DNA of 31,056 nucleotides from CAZCCC01 sp964497245 (GCA_964497245.1 CAZCCC010000014.1:1-31056), one strand, 5' to 3'. Positions 1 through 9,255 are shown, counted from the first letter of the stretch. Numbers and translations: made by a program. Notes: generated by a model from the letters alone, not told the origin.

Positions 1-1327
<1,327 letters not shown>

Positions 1328-1375
1328 ACAAGAATCAGGACACCATTCGTCGAAATGAATGATGAAAATTCTTGT
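1328..1375 (-). other. Hairpin just upstream of the 23S 5' end
   Basis: The arms ACAAGAAT (1328-1335) and ATTCTTGT (1368-1375) are perfectly complementary and enclose a second pair, CATTC (1343-1347) and GAATG (1357-1361). The structure abuts the predicted mature 5' end of 23S, so it may guide processing of the precursor. That role is inferred from position only. Confidence 0.5.
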
Positions 1376-1463
1376 TATATTTTTATTAACGACAAAATTG
1401 CTTTTAAATTACGTTGATCTTATTAAATTGTTAAGTTACTACCCGATACTAACCTACGGATAC

Positions 1464-1493
1464 ATCCGATTTATTATACTTGAATATTCGGAT
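1464..1493 (-). promoter_or_regulatory. Candidate 23S-proximal promoter inside an inverted repeat
   Basis: A TATAAT hexamer on the minus strand (plus positions 1473-1478) lies about 145 bp before the 23S gene. No good -35 is visible. The hexamer is bracketed by ATCCGA (1464-1469) and TCGGAT (1488-1493), a perfect inverted repeat, with a further CGGAT copy at 1457-1461. This is a possible operator around a promoter that would transcribe 23S without the upstream terminator-like structure. Confidence 0.4.
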
Positions 1494-1547
1494 AAATTCG
1501 CAGATTAGAATCATGTCTGTATCTATAACTGAAACTGAACTGGAACT

Positions 1548-1571
1548 AAAAAAGCCGCTTTCCCAAGCGAC
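1548..1571 (-). terminator. Terminator-like hairpin in the 23S leader
   Basis: The minus strand reads GTCGCTT, loop GGGA, AAGCGGC, then six T. It lies between an upstream promoter (1707-1735) and the 23S gene, so it would end a transcript of about 150 nt. Its 5' arm can instead pair with CCCAAGCG encoded at 1606-1613, an 8-bp competing stem. Either a small RNA ends here or the rRNA leader is attenuated or antiterminated. Confidence 0.6.
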
Positions 1572-1706
1572 CCGAAATGACAACCAAAATATCTAGACGC
1601 TCATGCGCTTGGGGATTTAATAATTAACTTACATTCCTTCATACGCTTTTTTCTACTTTGGAAGCCATTGTTCCGATTAACGGAAGTGACTCTAATTAAC
1701 TTAATA

Positions 1707-1735
1707 AGTTTATACTATATTTTTACTTCTGTCAA
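1707..1735 (-). promoter_or_regulatory. Promoter upstream of the 23S leader
   Basis: TTGACA (plus positions 1730-1735) is followed by TATAAA at 15 bp or TAAACT at 17 bp. It sits immediately after the stop codon of the DUF5654 gene. The interval 1328-1738 holds no convincing protein gene, only this promoter, the terminator-like hairpin and the proximal promoter. Confidence 0.65.
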
Positions 1736-1738
1736 TAC

Positions 1739-2047
1739 CTAATCTTTTTTTATTCTCTTCAGCTGTTTTTTGGCTAAATTTACCAATCTTCCAAGTTGAA
1801 TTGTAACAAACACAACAATAATGGTAATAACTAGTGCATAACCTGTTAATGCCAATAAATTATCGCTAGGTTTTGGAAAAAAATGGTTGAATAATCCCCT
1901 GATCGCGTCATTCCAGGCCAAAGCGGCCACTAAACCAAAGCCGGCAGTTGCCAAAGATGAAATTTTTTCTAGAATTTCTATTCTTAAATCTTTTTTTTCT
2001 TCTTGAAATTGTTTTTCTTTTTGTTGTTTTCCAATTTCCCTACTCAT
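1739..2047 (-). CDS. DUF5654-type small membrane protein
   Basis: The 102-aa protein has a charged, Lys/Glu-rich N-terminal 25 residues. Two membrane segments follow, roughly residues 30-50 (containing the family-like stretch GFGLVAALAWNDAIR) and 65-88, and it ends in a basic tail. The AALAWN(D/E)AI stretch is what I recognise from DUF5654, a family of unknown function in archaea and CPR bacteria. There is no Shine-Dalgarno site. A promoter with TTGCTT and TATATT ends only about 9 nt before the ATG, so the mRNA is nearly leaderless. It is read in the same direction as the 23S gene, but a fresh promoter separates them. Confidence 0.75.
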   Translation of the reverse strand: MSREIGKQQKEKQFQEEKKDLRIEILEKISSLATAGFGLVAALAWNDAIRGLFNHFFPKPSDNLLALTGYALVITIIVVFVTIQLGRLVNLAKKQLKRIKKD

Positions 2048-2062
2048 ATATTTATACTCTAT

Positions 2063-2091
2063 AATATAACCTGATTAAATAATTTAAGCAA
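2063..2091 (-). promoter_or_regulatory. Promoter of the DUF5654 gene
   Basis: TTGCTT (2086-2091), a 17-bp spacer and TATATT (2063-2068) read on the minus strand. The expected start of transcription is about 9-10 nt before the ATG at 2047. Confidence 0.6.
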
Positions 2092-2114
2092 ATATTGATT
2101 TTAATCATGGTCAA

Positions 2115-4199
2115 TTACCAAAATCTTAATACCCGCAGAATGTTACTGTAATTATCAGTCCAAAGATTAGATGAAAAAAGGTCAACGGGAAAATCAATTG
2201 CAACTGATTTTATTGTTTCATTTTTTAATAAATCTGAGTCGGGACTTAAAATTACCCAGGTGCTGGCAGCTTGAGCCTTGTCCGCGGCTGACTCTGATTT
2301 AATAATTACGGCAGATAAATTAAAATGCCCAGCCAAACTGGAAACAACCGGCTCAAGATTGACATATTTATTAGAAATATGAACTGCTAAAATTCCATTC
2401 GGCTTTAAATGATTTAAATAAACTGCAAATGATTCCTTAGTCATAAGATGAACAGGGATTGCATCTCCACTGAAAGCATCTAAAACCATAATATCAAAAT
2501 TCTGAGGGGATTCTTTTTCTAAAGAAATTCTGGCATCGCCTAAAATGATATCATAGCTTCCGGCACATTTGTTTAAATAAGTGAATTGTTTCTGGGCAAC
2601 CATCGCAACATTGGAACTAATTTCATAAAAACGAATGTATGAGTCGGCTGCATAACTGGCTAATGTGCCGGTACCTAGACCCACTGCGCCAATTTTCAAA
2701 TTTCCTCGATTTTTTAGTAAATCAAAAGATTTTCCAACTCCGCTTTCATAACCATAATAAGTAGTAGGATAACATTCATTTTCAGGGAGGCTGAATTGCG
2801 AACCATGAAGGATACCACCATGATAAAGAGAAATATAATGGCCACTTTCACCAGTCTGCTGTTTAAAAAGACGAATAACTCCATAAAAATCACGTGAAAT
2901 AAACCAAGGTTTTTTAACTGTATTAACAACTTGGGATCCAAGAATGTAACTGATAAATATAAAAAATATTAAAATAAAAAACCATGAACGAATAGGATAT
3001 TTAGGATAAAGGAAAAAGCTCCGATTGATCAATAAAATAATAATTAATAATAAATAGCCGACAAATATGAAAAAATGTAATTCCAAATAGGCCGGAAATA
3101 TCAAAGGAGAAATCAAGCCGACAAATATTCCACCCAGTGCTCCCCCTAATGATATGGCTAGATAAAATGAAGTCAAATATTTGGGATCAGGTTTAAGTTC
3201 AAATAGTTCACCATGACAGAAAATTGTATAAAATAATAAAGAAAGCAGAAATGCAATAACTATCATTATAATGCTGTCGGCAAATCCCTGTTTTAATAAT
3301 ACAGCTAAAATGATATGGATTAAAATAAAAAACTTAACAACCAGCCGACGATCATAAAATTCACTTCCTCTAAAAGTAAAGATAAAAGAAAAAAGATAAA
3401 TAACCAATGGAAAAATCCAAAGCAAAGGGACCGCAGCAATGTCCTGAGTAATATAATTAGTTACGGCCAAAAGCATACCTGATGCCAAAAACGGCAAAAC
3501 TATCCATAATAATCTTTGATATAACAATGGACTCTTTGATTCAATATCTTTTTTATCTAACCAAGCTTCCCGGGTAAAAAATTTATTTGATTTCTGAAAA
3601 GTTAAAATGACAACCAATACAACAAAAAAAATAAAGCCAGCCGACCAAATTTGGGTTTGAAGCCTAATATTAAAAAATGGTTCAATTATAAAAGGATAAG
3701 TAACTAATCCCAACAATGAACCAAAATTTGACAACGAGTAGAGTCTATAAGGTGAGGCATTTGGAAACTGCTGATTAAACCAAGCTTGAATTAAGGGGCT
3801 GGTGGCAGAAAGTATAAAATAGGGCAAGCCAATAGAAATTATCAGTAAACTTAAAATTGTCAGGGTCGGATTTTCCAAAATATAATCTTTCCAATAATCA
3901 GCCGGCGTAATTGGCAGTATTAAAACGGCAATGAATAATAAAAAAAGATAGAAGCTAATTTGAAAAGCCGGGCGAAAAAAACGAATTAAAAAATGAGCAT
4001 AAGCATAGCCGGCCAGCAAGAAGGTCTGAAAAAACAACACTGATATAATCCAAACATTAGAGCTACCTCCAAACCATGGCAAAATATAACGACTAATCAT
4101 CGGCTGAATCTGAAACAATAAAAAAGCTGATATAAAAATCAACAACGGATAAAAATTATTAAATTGCAAAACGTTTTTTGCCGACTTATTATTAAGCAT
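2115..4199 (-). CDS. Fused multi-pass membrane / spermidine synthase-like protein
   Basis: The 694-aa protein has about 13 hydrophobic segments in residues 15-420 and a soluble Rossmann methyltransferase-fold domain from about 425 to the end. The soluble part shows a SAM-site glycine motif (GAVGLGTGTLASYA), an acidic residue after the next strand (YEIS), ILGDAR, and the spermidine-synthase-like VLDAFSGDAIP. This is the architecture usually named fused MFS/spermidine synthase. Whether such proteins make polyamines is not established; the soluble half could act on another SAM- or dcSAM-dependent substrate at the membrane. Its ATG overlaps the end of the upstream GltS-like gene by 8 bp, so the two are probably translationally coupled. 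Confidence 0.85.
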   Translation of the reverse strand: MLNNKSAKNVLQFNNFYPLLIFISAFLLFQIQPMISRYILPWFGGSSNVWIISVLFFQTFLLAGYAYAHFLIRFFRPAFQISFYLFLLFIAVLILPITPADYWKDYILENPTLTILSLLIISIGLPYFILSATSPLIQAWFNQQFPNASPYRLYSLSNFGSLLGLVTYPFIIEPFFNIRLQTQIWSAGFIFFVVLVVILTFQKSNKFFTREAWLDKKDIESKSPLLYQRLLWIVLPFLASGMLLAVTNYITQDIAAVPLLWIFPLVIYLFSFIFTFRGSEFYDRRLVVKFFILIHIILAVLLKQGFADSIIMIVIAFLLSLLFYTIFCHGELFELKPDPKYLTSFYLAISLGGALGGIFVGLISPLIFPAYLELHFFIFVGYLLLIIILLINRSFFLYPKYPIRSWFFILIFFIFISYILGSQVVNTVKKPWFISRDFYGVIRLFKQQTGESGHYISLYHGGILHGSQFSLPENECYPTTYYGYESGVGKSFDLLKNRGNLKIGAVGLGTGTLASYAADSYIRFYEISSNVAMVAQKQFTYLNKCAGSYDIILGDARISLEKESPQNFDIMVLDAFSGDAIPVHLMTKESFAVYLNHLKPNGILAVHISNKYVNLEPVVSSLAGHFNLSAVIIKSESAADKAQAASTWVILSPDSDLLKNETIKSVAIDFPVDLFSSNLWTDNYSNILRVLRFW

Positions 4200-5604
4200 T
4201 AATTTTTTTAATCACAAATCCCAAAATAATCCAAAAAATAAAAATAACTGATGTAATAACCAACATTGGGCCCAACCCAAAAGCATGAGTAAAAGGGACA
4301 GATATGGCGGTAAACAATCCTCCCCCCAAAAAAGGTTCAAAAAGAAGCTGTTTATAACCAAAAGATTCCAATGCCGGTGATTTTGAATCAGGGTCAACTA
4401 TTCTCATAAGCAAAAGGCCTGTGGCTGTAACACCTAAGGATTGCCCGAAATCTCCAATTCCTCTTTCAAACCAATAGTCCTTGAGTATCAACGGGGCAAG
4501 AAAAATAAAAGCTCCAACGGTCCAAACTATTCCAACAGTAATCAAAATAAGCAAGGGTAACCAAGCGTTAGCAAAAGCACTTAATGCCAAAGAAGCTAAA
4601 GCACTTACAATAAGAAAATCCAAAGCTGTTCCTTGTATTTTTAAAATTAACATTCTGTCCAGGCTCCCATTAAAAAAACGATGGTGCAGCTTTTCAACAA
4701 TAACTCCGCCGATCATCGCCAAAGGAAAAAGAGGTATATGTCCAAGCAGCACCGGAATTCCCAGTGGCGTAAGAAAAATTAATTCAAATAATTTAAGAAT
4801 TGATAAAATAACAACCCCTGCTCCAATTGCCACGCCGATGTAGGCCAAATGAAAACTTAAAGGTTCTATGCTTTCAATTTTAATTAAAGATTTTTTAGAT
4901 AATCCGGAATCTTGAGTATTTTCTTCAGAAAGATAATTTTCTACGGCTTCACGTTCTTTACTGGCACTTTCCATTTCATGGTCCTTTGTTTTTTCATTAC
5001 GCAGAAATTTACAATGGCCTTTTTTTACTCCCCAATTAATAAGAATTATTCCGGAAATAATTCCCATAACAACTCCGACGGTTGCAACTCCCAATGCCAA
5101 ATCTTGGCCCTGGTGCCAACCCAAATTGCTGAAAGTTTCACCAAGACCGGCTGCCGTTCCGTGACCACCTATAAATCCTATTTCAATAAGAGTGCCAAAC
5201 ATCGGCTCAACTTTAAACAGAGGAACTAAAATTAATGCGGTAATGGCAAAACCGGCAACATACTGTCCCCAGGCAACAATATGACTAAAGATGACTTGAG
5301 AACCGGCTTTATTCCAAACCTCCTTTAGATTTGGCAAAGTTTTTCCTAAAAACAAGCTGGCAAAAACAATATTGATAAGGAAGCCGGGAAAAATAGACCA
5401 AATCGCAACGGAGTTCTCTGAAAAAAAACGAAAATAACCATTTGACAGATTACCCAAAACTTCCGGACCTATAATCAAAAGAAAAAAACCACCAAGAATA
5501 GAAGCGGGAATAAACATCTTTCTAAAAATAAAAATCTGGTTACGCAAAATTTTTCCAAAGATTAAAGCTAATCCAAGCCAGGCAAATGATATTAATTCCT
5601 CCAT
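4192..5604 (-). CDS. Sodium/glutamate symporter family protein (GltS-like)
   Basis: This 470-aa polytopic protein resembles GltS, the Na+-dependent glutamate carrier. Two inverted halves each carry a glycine-rich motif: GFIGGHGTAAGLGETF in the first and GIGDFGQSLGVTATGLLLMR in the second, as expected of re-entrant pore loops. It is longer than E. coli GltS (about 400 aa) mainly because of a charged cytoplasmic linker near residues 200-245. The start at 5604 has no Shine-Dalgarno site. An extended -10 promoter lies about 35 bp upstream. It is the first gene of a pair with the spermidine-synthase-like gene. Glutamate import would suit an auxotroph, but the substrate is inferred from family only. 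Confidence 0.85.
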   Translation of the reverse strand: MEELISFAWLGLALIFGKILRNQIFIFRKMFIPASILGGFFLLIIGPEVLGNLSNGYFRFFSENSVAIWSIFPGFLINIVFASLFLGKTLPNLKEVWNKAGSQVIFSHIVAWGQYVAGFAITALILVPLFKVEPMFGTLIEIGFIGGHGTAAGLGETFSNLGWHQGQDLALGVATVGVVMGIISGIILINWGVKKGHCKFLRNEKTKDHEMESASKEREAVENYLSEENTQDSGLSKKSLIKIESIEPLSFHLAYIGVAIGAGVVILSILKLFELIFLTPLGIPVLLGHIPLFPLAMIGGVIVEKLHHRFFNGSLDRMLILKIQGTALDFLIVSALASLALSAFANAWLPLLILITVGIVWTVGAFIFLAPLILKDYWFERGIGDFGQSLGVTATGLLLMRIVDPDSKSPALESFGYKQLLFEPFLGGGLFTAISVPFTHAFGLGPMLVITSVIFIFWIILGFVIKKINA

Positions 5605-5636
5605 AAATTATTATTAATTCTTTATTCAATAATTTA

Positions 5637-5645
5637 ATTATAACA
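5637..5645 (-). promoter_or_regulatory. Extended -10 promoter of the GltS-like gene
   Basis: The minus strand reads TGTTATAAT (TGn plus TATAAT) about 35 bp before the ATG at 5604. No clear -35 is present, which fits an extended -10 promoter. Confidence 0.55.
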
Positions 5646-5704
5646 TAAATTTAAAATATTGATCTTAAAATTCTACACTGGATATTCATATTAAAAATGA
5701 GGCT

Positions 5705-5731
5705 AAAAAAATAAGCAGTATTTCTCTGCTT
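5705..5731 (-). terminator. Intrinsic terminator after tRNA-Leu
   Basis: On the minus strand AAGCAG, a 7-nt loop and CTGCTT are followed by A and seven T, about 25 nt after the encoded CCA. Confidence 0.75.
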
Positions 5732-5743
5732 TTTAAATTAACG

Positions 5744-5854
5744 TCCCATACAAATGGTGGGCAAGGAGGGACTCGAACCCTCAAGCCGTAAGGCACATGC
5801 TCCTAAGGCATGCGTGTATACCAATTCCACCACTTGCCCACCATTTGTATGGGA
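5744..5854. repeat. Perfect 22-bp inverted repeat embracing the tRNA gene
   Basis: The left arm 5744-5765 and right arm 5833-5854 are exact reverse complements. The inner 7 bp are the tRNA acceptor stem; the outer 15 bp (discriminator, CCA and 11 or 12 flanking bases such as CATACAAATGG) lie outside the stem. In the precursor the CCA and 3' trailer would be base-paired with the 5' leader. Confidence 0.95.
5755..5839 (-). tRNA. tRNA-Leu (anticodon UAG)
   Basis: The minus strand folds as a class II tRNA: acceptor stem GGGCAAG/CTTGCCC, D arm GTGGAATTGG, anticodon stem CATGC/GCATG with loop CTTAGGA (anticodon TAG), a variable arm, T arm GGGTTCGAGTCCC, discriminator A and an encoded CCA. The expected leucine discriminator A is present. 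The acceptor stem continues outward as a perfect inverted repeat beyond both tRNA ends (5744-5765 and 5833-5854). The gene is alone, with its own promoter upstream and terminator downstream. Confidence 0.97.
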
Positions 5855-5879
5855 TTTATAACATCCTAAAATATTTGAT

Positions 5880-5921
5880 AAAGCTTTCATAATTATAATG
5901 ACTAATTTGCTAAAAAAAGTC
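5880..5921 (-). promoter_or_regulatory. Likely promoter of tRNA-Leu
   Basis: The minus strand shows TTGACT, a 17-bp spacer and CATTAT, with a perfect TATAAT 3 bp further downstream. Transcription would begin about 35 nt before the tRNA 5' end. Confidence 0.55.
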
Positions 5922-5922
5922 A

Positions 5923-6055
5923 ATAAAGAATATTGACCGCAAAACAAAATCCACCCACTTTTTTCTTAGTTCTTAGTAAGATATGAAATATTTCATACTT
6001 TGATGGCTCCTCGTCTCGATCCGCCTAAGGCGGACACTCGCCTTACGCCGCCAAT
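5923..6055 (-). repeat. Dispersed intergenic element, copy 1
   Basis: On the minus strand the segment begins ATTGGCG directly after the U tract of the terminator at 6056 and ends with TTTGCGGTCAATA plus CTTTAT. The same two ends occur at 9940-10102 and 30872-30968. The inner part contains the palindrome TCCGCCTTAGGCGGA. Read as protein, the far end encodes FAVNILY followed by a stop, resembling the remnant in copy 2. It fills most of the 256-bp gap between the tRNA and the next gene. Confidence 0.6.
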
Positions 6056-6082
6056 AAAAAAAACCGGGCCAAACTGGTCCGG
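6056..6082 (-). terminator. Intrinsic terminator of the 6097-6747 gene
   Basis: On the minus strand CCGGACC, loop AGTTT and GGCCCGG (one mismatch) are followed by eight T, 15 nt after the stop codon. Confidence 0.85.
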
Positions 6083-6096
6083 CTGTAAAAAGGACA

Positions 6097-6747
6097 TTAT
6101 TCAGTATCGTCTTCCCCCTCCTGCTTGGGCGGTTTGATTATCGTAAAATTAAACATCCTTTCAAGTCCACTGGTTGTAGCGGATGATTTTATTTTCAGAG
6201 TAACCATCACCAAAAAACATCTGCTGTCACTTTCCCACCACGGAGTAATTTCTGAAATAGGGTGAGGCTTCCGACTCACTTTATCAGCACAATAGTTGAA
6301 AGTATATTCGTCGGAAAAGCAATCAAAAACCGGCAAATTAACAACTGAAACACTACGCCCAAAAACTATTTGCCAAAATTGTCTGGCATATGTCCCTGAT
6401 AAAGATTTATCAAAATCATCGGAGTTGTAGGCACCAATTAAAAAGGGATACATATTGGCATATTCACCATTGAAGCGGACGAATTCAACACTTAAAGCTG
6501 AGTGCTTTATTCCAACAGCCTGATGGTAAAATCCTTTCTTCAAAAATTTTAAACCACCCTGTGAAAGAGTAAATGGCGGTTGGATAAAAACTTGGCTGAT
6601 GATATAATTAAGCGCTGATCCAACATGAGGATCATCCAAAGCTTTTGTCCACTGAAAAATAGTGGACTCCCCCCCTAAAAATTTAAGCGCTGAATTAATC
6701 ATTTCCAACTTTTGAGCTGAGCCTTCGACATTACTTTGGCTTGTCAT
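6097..6747 (-). CDS. Hypothetical protein
   Basis: The 216-aa protein is not one I recognise. It has no signal peptide or membrane segment and is rich in aromatic residues; the C-terminal third has alternating hydrophobic stretches suggesting beta strands (VMVTLKIKS, MFNFTIIKP), and it ends in an acidic tail GEDDTE. It is a clear gene. A consensus promoter (TTGACA, 17 bp, TAATAT) lies upstream, a strong AAGGAGG site precedes the ATG by 8 nt, and an intrinsic terminator follows. It is a single-gene unit, divergent from the GH16-like lipoprotein gene. Composition and the strong ribosome site group it with the accessory genes. Confidence 0.8.
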   Translation of the reverse strand: MTSQSNVEGSAQKLEMINSALKFLGGESTIFQWTKALDDPHVGSALNYIISQVFIQPPFTLSQGGLKFLKKGFYHQAVGIKHSALSVEFVRFNGEYANMYPFLIGAYNSDDFDKSLSGTYARQFWQIVFGRSVSVVNLPVFDCFSDEYTFNYCADKVSRKPHPISEITPWWESDSRCFLVMVTLKIKSSATTSGLERMFNFTIIKPPKQEGEDDTE

Positions 6748-6831
6748 GGTACAACCTCCTTGGTTTTTTTGGCCGACTTGGCCTCAACCATTGTTTTGTT
6801 TCGCCGATTCCCAATGAACCGAACCGTAAGC

Positions 6832-6860
6832 ATATTATTAAAAAAATTAATTATTGTCAA
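6832..6860 (-). promoter_or_regulatory. Consensus promoter of the 6097-6747 gene
   Basis: TTGACA (6855-6860), a 17-bp spacer and TAATAT (6832-6837) on the minus strand. The leader is about 80 nt and ends in an AAGGAGG ribosome site. Confidence 0.85.
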
Positions 6861-6879
6861 GCATCTTTATTAAAACTAA

Positions 6880-6908
6880 TTGACTTTCATTTTTTGATAA
6901 ACTATAAT
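6880..6908 (+). promoter_or_regulatory. Promoter of the GH16-like lipoprotein gene
   Basis: TTGACT (6880-6885), a 17-bp spacer and perfect TATAAT (6903-6908). It is divergent from the promoter at 6832-6860, with only 19 bp between the two -35 boxes. The transcript has a leader of about 150 nt; AGGAG precedes the ATG at 7063. The 6748-7062 gap holds these two promoters and no gene. Confidence 0.85.
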
Positions 6909-7062
6909 AATAAATTGGCTAGATCTTTAAAATATGAAAATTTATCGTTGGATTAAGAGTTTTAATCCCCGATTTTAATATAGATGCGGTCAATAATGGA
7001 CCATCATAAAAAAAGAATTTTTTTGGTTATGTTTCTAGGCAACTAAAACTAGGAGTACAGTT

Positions 7063-9240
7063 ATGAAGAAGAATTTTTGGTTAATTTCTTTGATTGTCAT
7101 AACAGCTATTTTTTCTAGCTGTTCACTACGGCCGGTTATTGTTGACCAGCCGGAAAGCCTAAATGTTAATCTCGGAGAAGAAGTTGAATTTAAAATTACA
7201 GCATTAAGGGCCAATAAATTTGAATGGCTTAGAGACGGGGTCGTTTTAGAAGGATTTATTGATCCTGTCTTAACCTTGTCGGAGGTAAAAGAGTCCGACG
7301 AAGGCGCTTATCAGGTAAGGGCCAAAAATCTTTTGGGCTATGCTGATTCCGAGATTGCTTACCTGACTGTTAATGATCCACCGATCATTATTACCAATCC
7401 GGTTTCAATTGAAATCAATCCGGGGGAAAATTCGGTTATGACTATTATAGCCGATGGCACCCAACCAATAAGCTATCAATGGTATCTGAACGGCCAAAGA
7501 CTGATTGGCGCCACCAACCCGGAGCTGGTGATTGAAAACGCCCAGCTGTTTCATGTTGGCAGTTATTACTGCTCGGTAAATAATGTGACTAATCAGGAAA
7601 TTTTTTCCGCAGAAGCGACTTTGCGTTTGATTGGTTATCCGGATAAAGGTATTGTTTTTACCAGAATTCCGGAATATGGAAGCTTTGACAATCTTTACGG
7701 TTTGGTTTATGGCGTTAATCTTTCTCAGTTTAAAGTTGCCGTTTATGCCATAAGTCAATGGGGATACTGGATTAAGCCTTATGTCCATTCGCCCAATACT
7801 TACATCTCATTAACTCCATATGATGAATACGGTTCAAATTGGAATTGCGATGTTACTACCGGAACTGATGATCAATATGCTCTTGGCTATGTCGCCTTTT
7901 TGATTCCGCGTGATTCTATGCCAATTTTATGCACCGGCAATAGCGGCGGCTGGGGCGGAGTTCCATGTCCGGATATACCAGAAGTGCCTGACGCAGTTTG
8001 TGAACCGGCGATTACCTATCGCCTGGAAAAAAGGGTGATTGAAGCCTTTGGCTACCTGTGGGAAGTCAAGTTTTCCCGACGTCCAGTAAATCCAGGCTAT
8101 AGAAATTATAGTGACCGGGAAGAAGATGTGTTTGTTGATGAAAACGGATTTGTCAATTTGGTCAGCAGCTACTTTGACAATAAATGGCACGGGGCTGAAA
8201 TTAGGAGTGAAGAATCGTTTGGTTACGGCACCTATATTTTCCAGGTTCAAGGAATGACTGAACTGATGGATGTTAATCGGGTGCTTGGCCTGTTTCTTTA
8301 CGAACTTTTAAGTGAGCATCCGGCTCATCGTGAAATTGACATTTTAGAAATTGCGCTGTGGGGAGATCCAGACAACCCGACTAACGCGCAATACGTGGTT
8401 CAACCATGCTCAATTTGTCCCGGATGCGACAGTTGTCATCGGCTTGTAATTGATGAGCTGTCTGATTTTACAACTTATCTGGTTTGGGAGCCGGGCTGGG
8501 TTGAAATGCGGACTTACATCGGCAATCACATTGACGGTATTCCTCCCGAACAAGACCTGATTGCCCAATGGGAGTATGAAGGAACAAAAGTTCCGGAACC
8601 AAATGACGTTCGCGTTCATGTCAATTTGTGGATTTTAACCGGCAAAAATCCAGCCAACGGTATTGAACAAAAGGTTGTTATTACCGGCTTTGACCATGTG
8701 CTGATTCCGCCTTGGTTGGCCGGAACAGCTCCGAGTGTAACCATTAGCACAACAGCCACTCAAGTGATGATAGGTGCTTCAGTCACTTTGACTGCATCAG
8801 TCACCGGTAGCGAACCTATCAGCTACCGTTGGAAAAAAGACGGTATAGAAATAGAAGGCTTAAACGAACCATCCATGATTATCAGTCCAGCTACTCTTGG
8901 CGATACTGGCAATTACACCTGCCAAGTAACTAATGAATGGGGACAAGATGAGTCAGATCCGATTTATCTGGAAGTTTTCCCGCCGGATCCAATCGTCACA
9001 TTAAACCCAACAAGCCAAACCGTTAATCCCGGCGCCACCGTAACATTTCAAGTGATAGCTACCGGCGGACTTGAACCGCTTGGATATCAGTGGTTTAAAA
9101 TCATCGGCGATACAGCACAAGAAATTACCGGCGCCACCGAACAGGCTTTAACTCTAATTGATGTCTGTAAATCTGATGAGGCCGGATATTGGTGTCGAGT
9201 TACCAATGCAACCGGGCCAATCAAAATAACTAGACAATAA
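7063..9240 (+). CDS. Predicted lipoprotein with Ig-like domains and a GH16-like glycoside hydrolase domain
   Basis: The 725-aa protein starts with a signal peptide and lipobox-like FSSC (Cys20). Domain order by reading: Ig-like 1 (about 24-104), Ig-like 2 (106-190, with W140 and YYC at 168-170), a sugar-binding-like beta domain (195-300, with FDNLYGLVYGVN and a run of aromatics), a GH16-like domain (about 325-550), Ig-like 3 (556-638) and Ig-like 4 (643-725, YWC). The GH16 call rests on EIDILE at 424-429, matching the family's catalytic E-x-D-x-x-E motif, plus beta-rich flanks. A Cys cluster C449-x2-C-x2-C-x2-C follows it. The likely role is a surface-anchored beta-glucan-type hydrolase or carbohydrate binder. 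It has its own promoter, an AGGAG site and a strong terminator. The substrate is unknown. Confidence 0.8.
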   Translation: MKKNFWLISLIVITAIFSSCSLRPVIVDQPESLNVNLGEEVEFKITALRANKFEWLRDGVVLEGFIDPVLTLSEVKESDEGAYQVRAKNLLGYADSEIAYLTVNDPPIIITNPVSIEINPGENSVMTIIADGTQPISYQWYLNGQRLIGATNPELVIENAQLFHVGSYYCSVNNVTNQEIFSAEATLRLIGYPDKGIVFTRIPEYGSFDNLYGLVYGVNLSQFKVAVYAISQWGYWIKPYVHSPNTYISLTPYDEYGSNWNCDVTTGTDDQYALGYVAFLIPRDSMPILCTGNSGGWGGVPCPDIPEVPDAVCEPAITYRLEKRVIEAFGYLWEVKFSRRPVNPGYRNYSDREEDVFVDENGFVNLVSSYFDNKWHGAEIRSEESFGYGTYIFQVQGMTELMDVNRVLGLFLYELLSEHPAHREIDILEIALWGDPDNPTNAQYVVQPCSICPGCDSCHRLVIDELSDFTTYLVWEPGWVEMRTYIGNHIDGIPPEQDLIAQWEYEGTKVPEPNDVRVHVNLWILTGKNPANGIEQKVVITGFDHVLIPPWLAGTAPSVTISTTATQVMIGASVTLTASVTGSEPISYRWKKDGIEIEGLNEPSMIISPATLGDTGNYTCQVTNEWGQDESDPIYLEVFPPDPIVTLNPTSQTVNPGATVTFQVIATGGLEPLGYQWFKIIGDTAQEITGATEQALTLIDVCKSDEAGYWCRVTNATGPIKITRQ

Positions 9241-9255
9241 ATACAAAATTGTCTG

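Noticed and set aside
4481..5229. Plus-strand ORFs of 105-120 codons
   Set aside because: They are antisense to the GltS-like gene and have no promoter or ribosome site; membrane-protein codons give long shadow frames.
5738..5947. Minus-strand ORF of 69 codons
   Set aside because: Its 3' half is the tRNA-Leu gene, and its start overlaps the intergenic element; not a protein gene.
7405..8619. Minus-strand ORFs inside the lipoprotein gene
   Set aside because: The plus-strand frame has domain motifs, signal peptide, promoter and terminator; the opposite frames are shadows.
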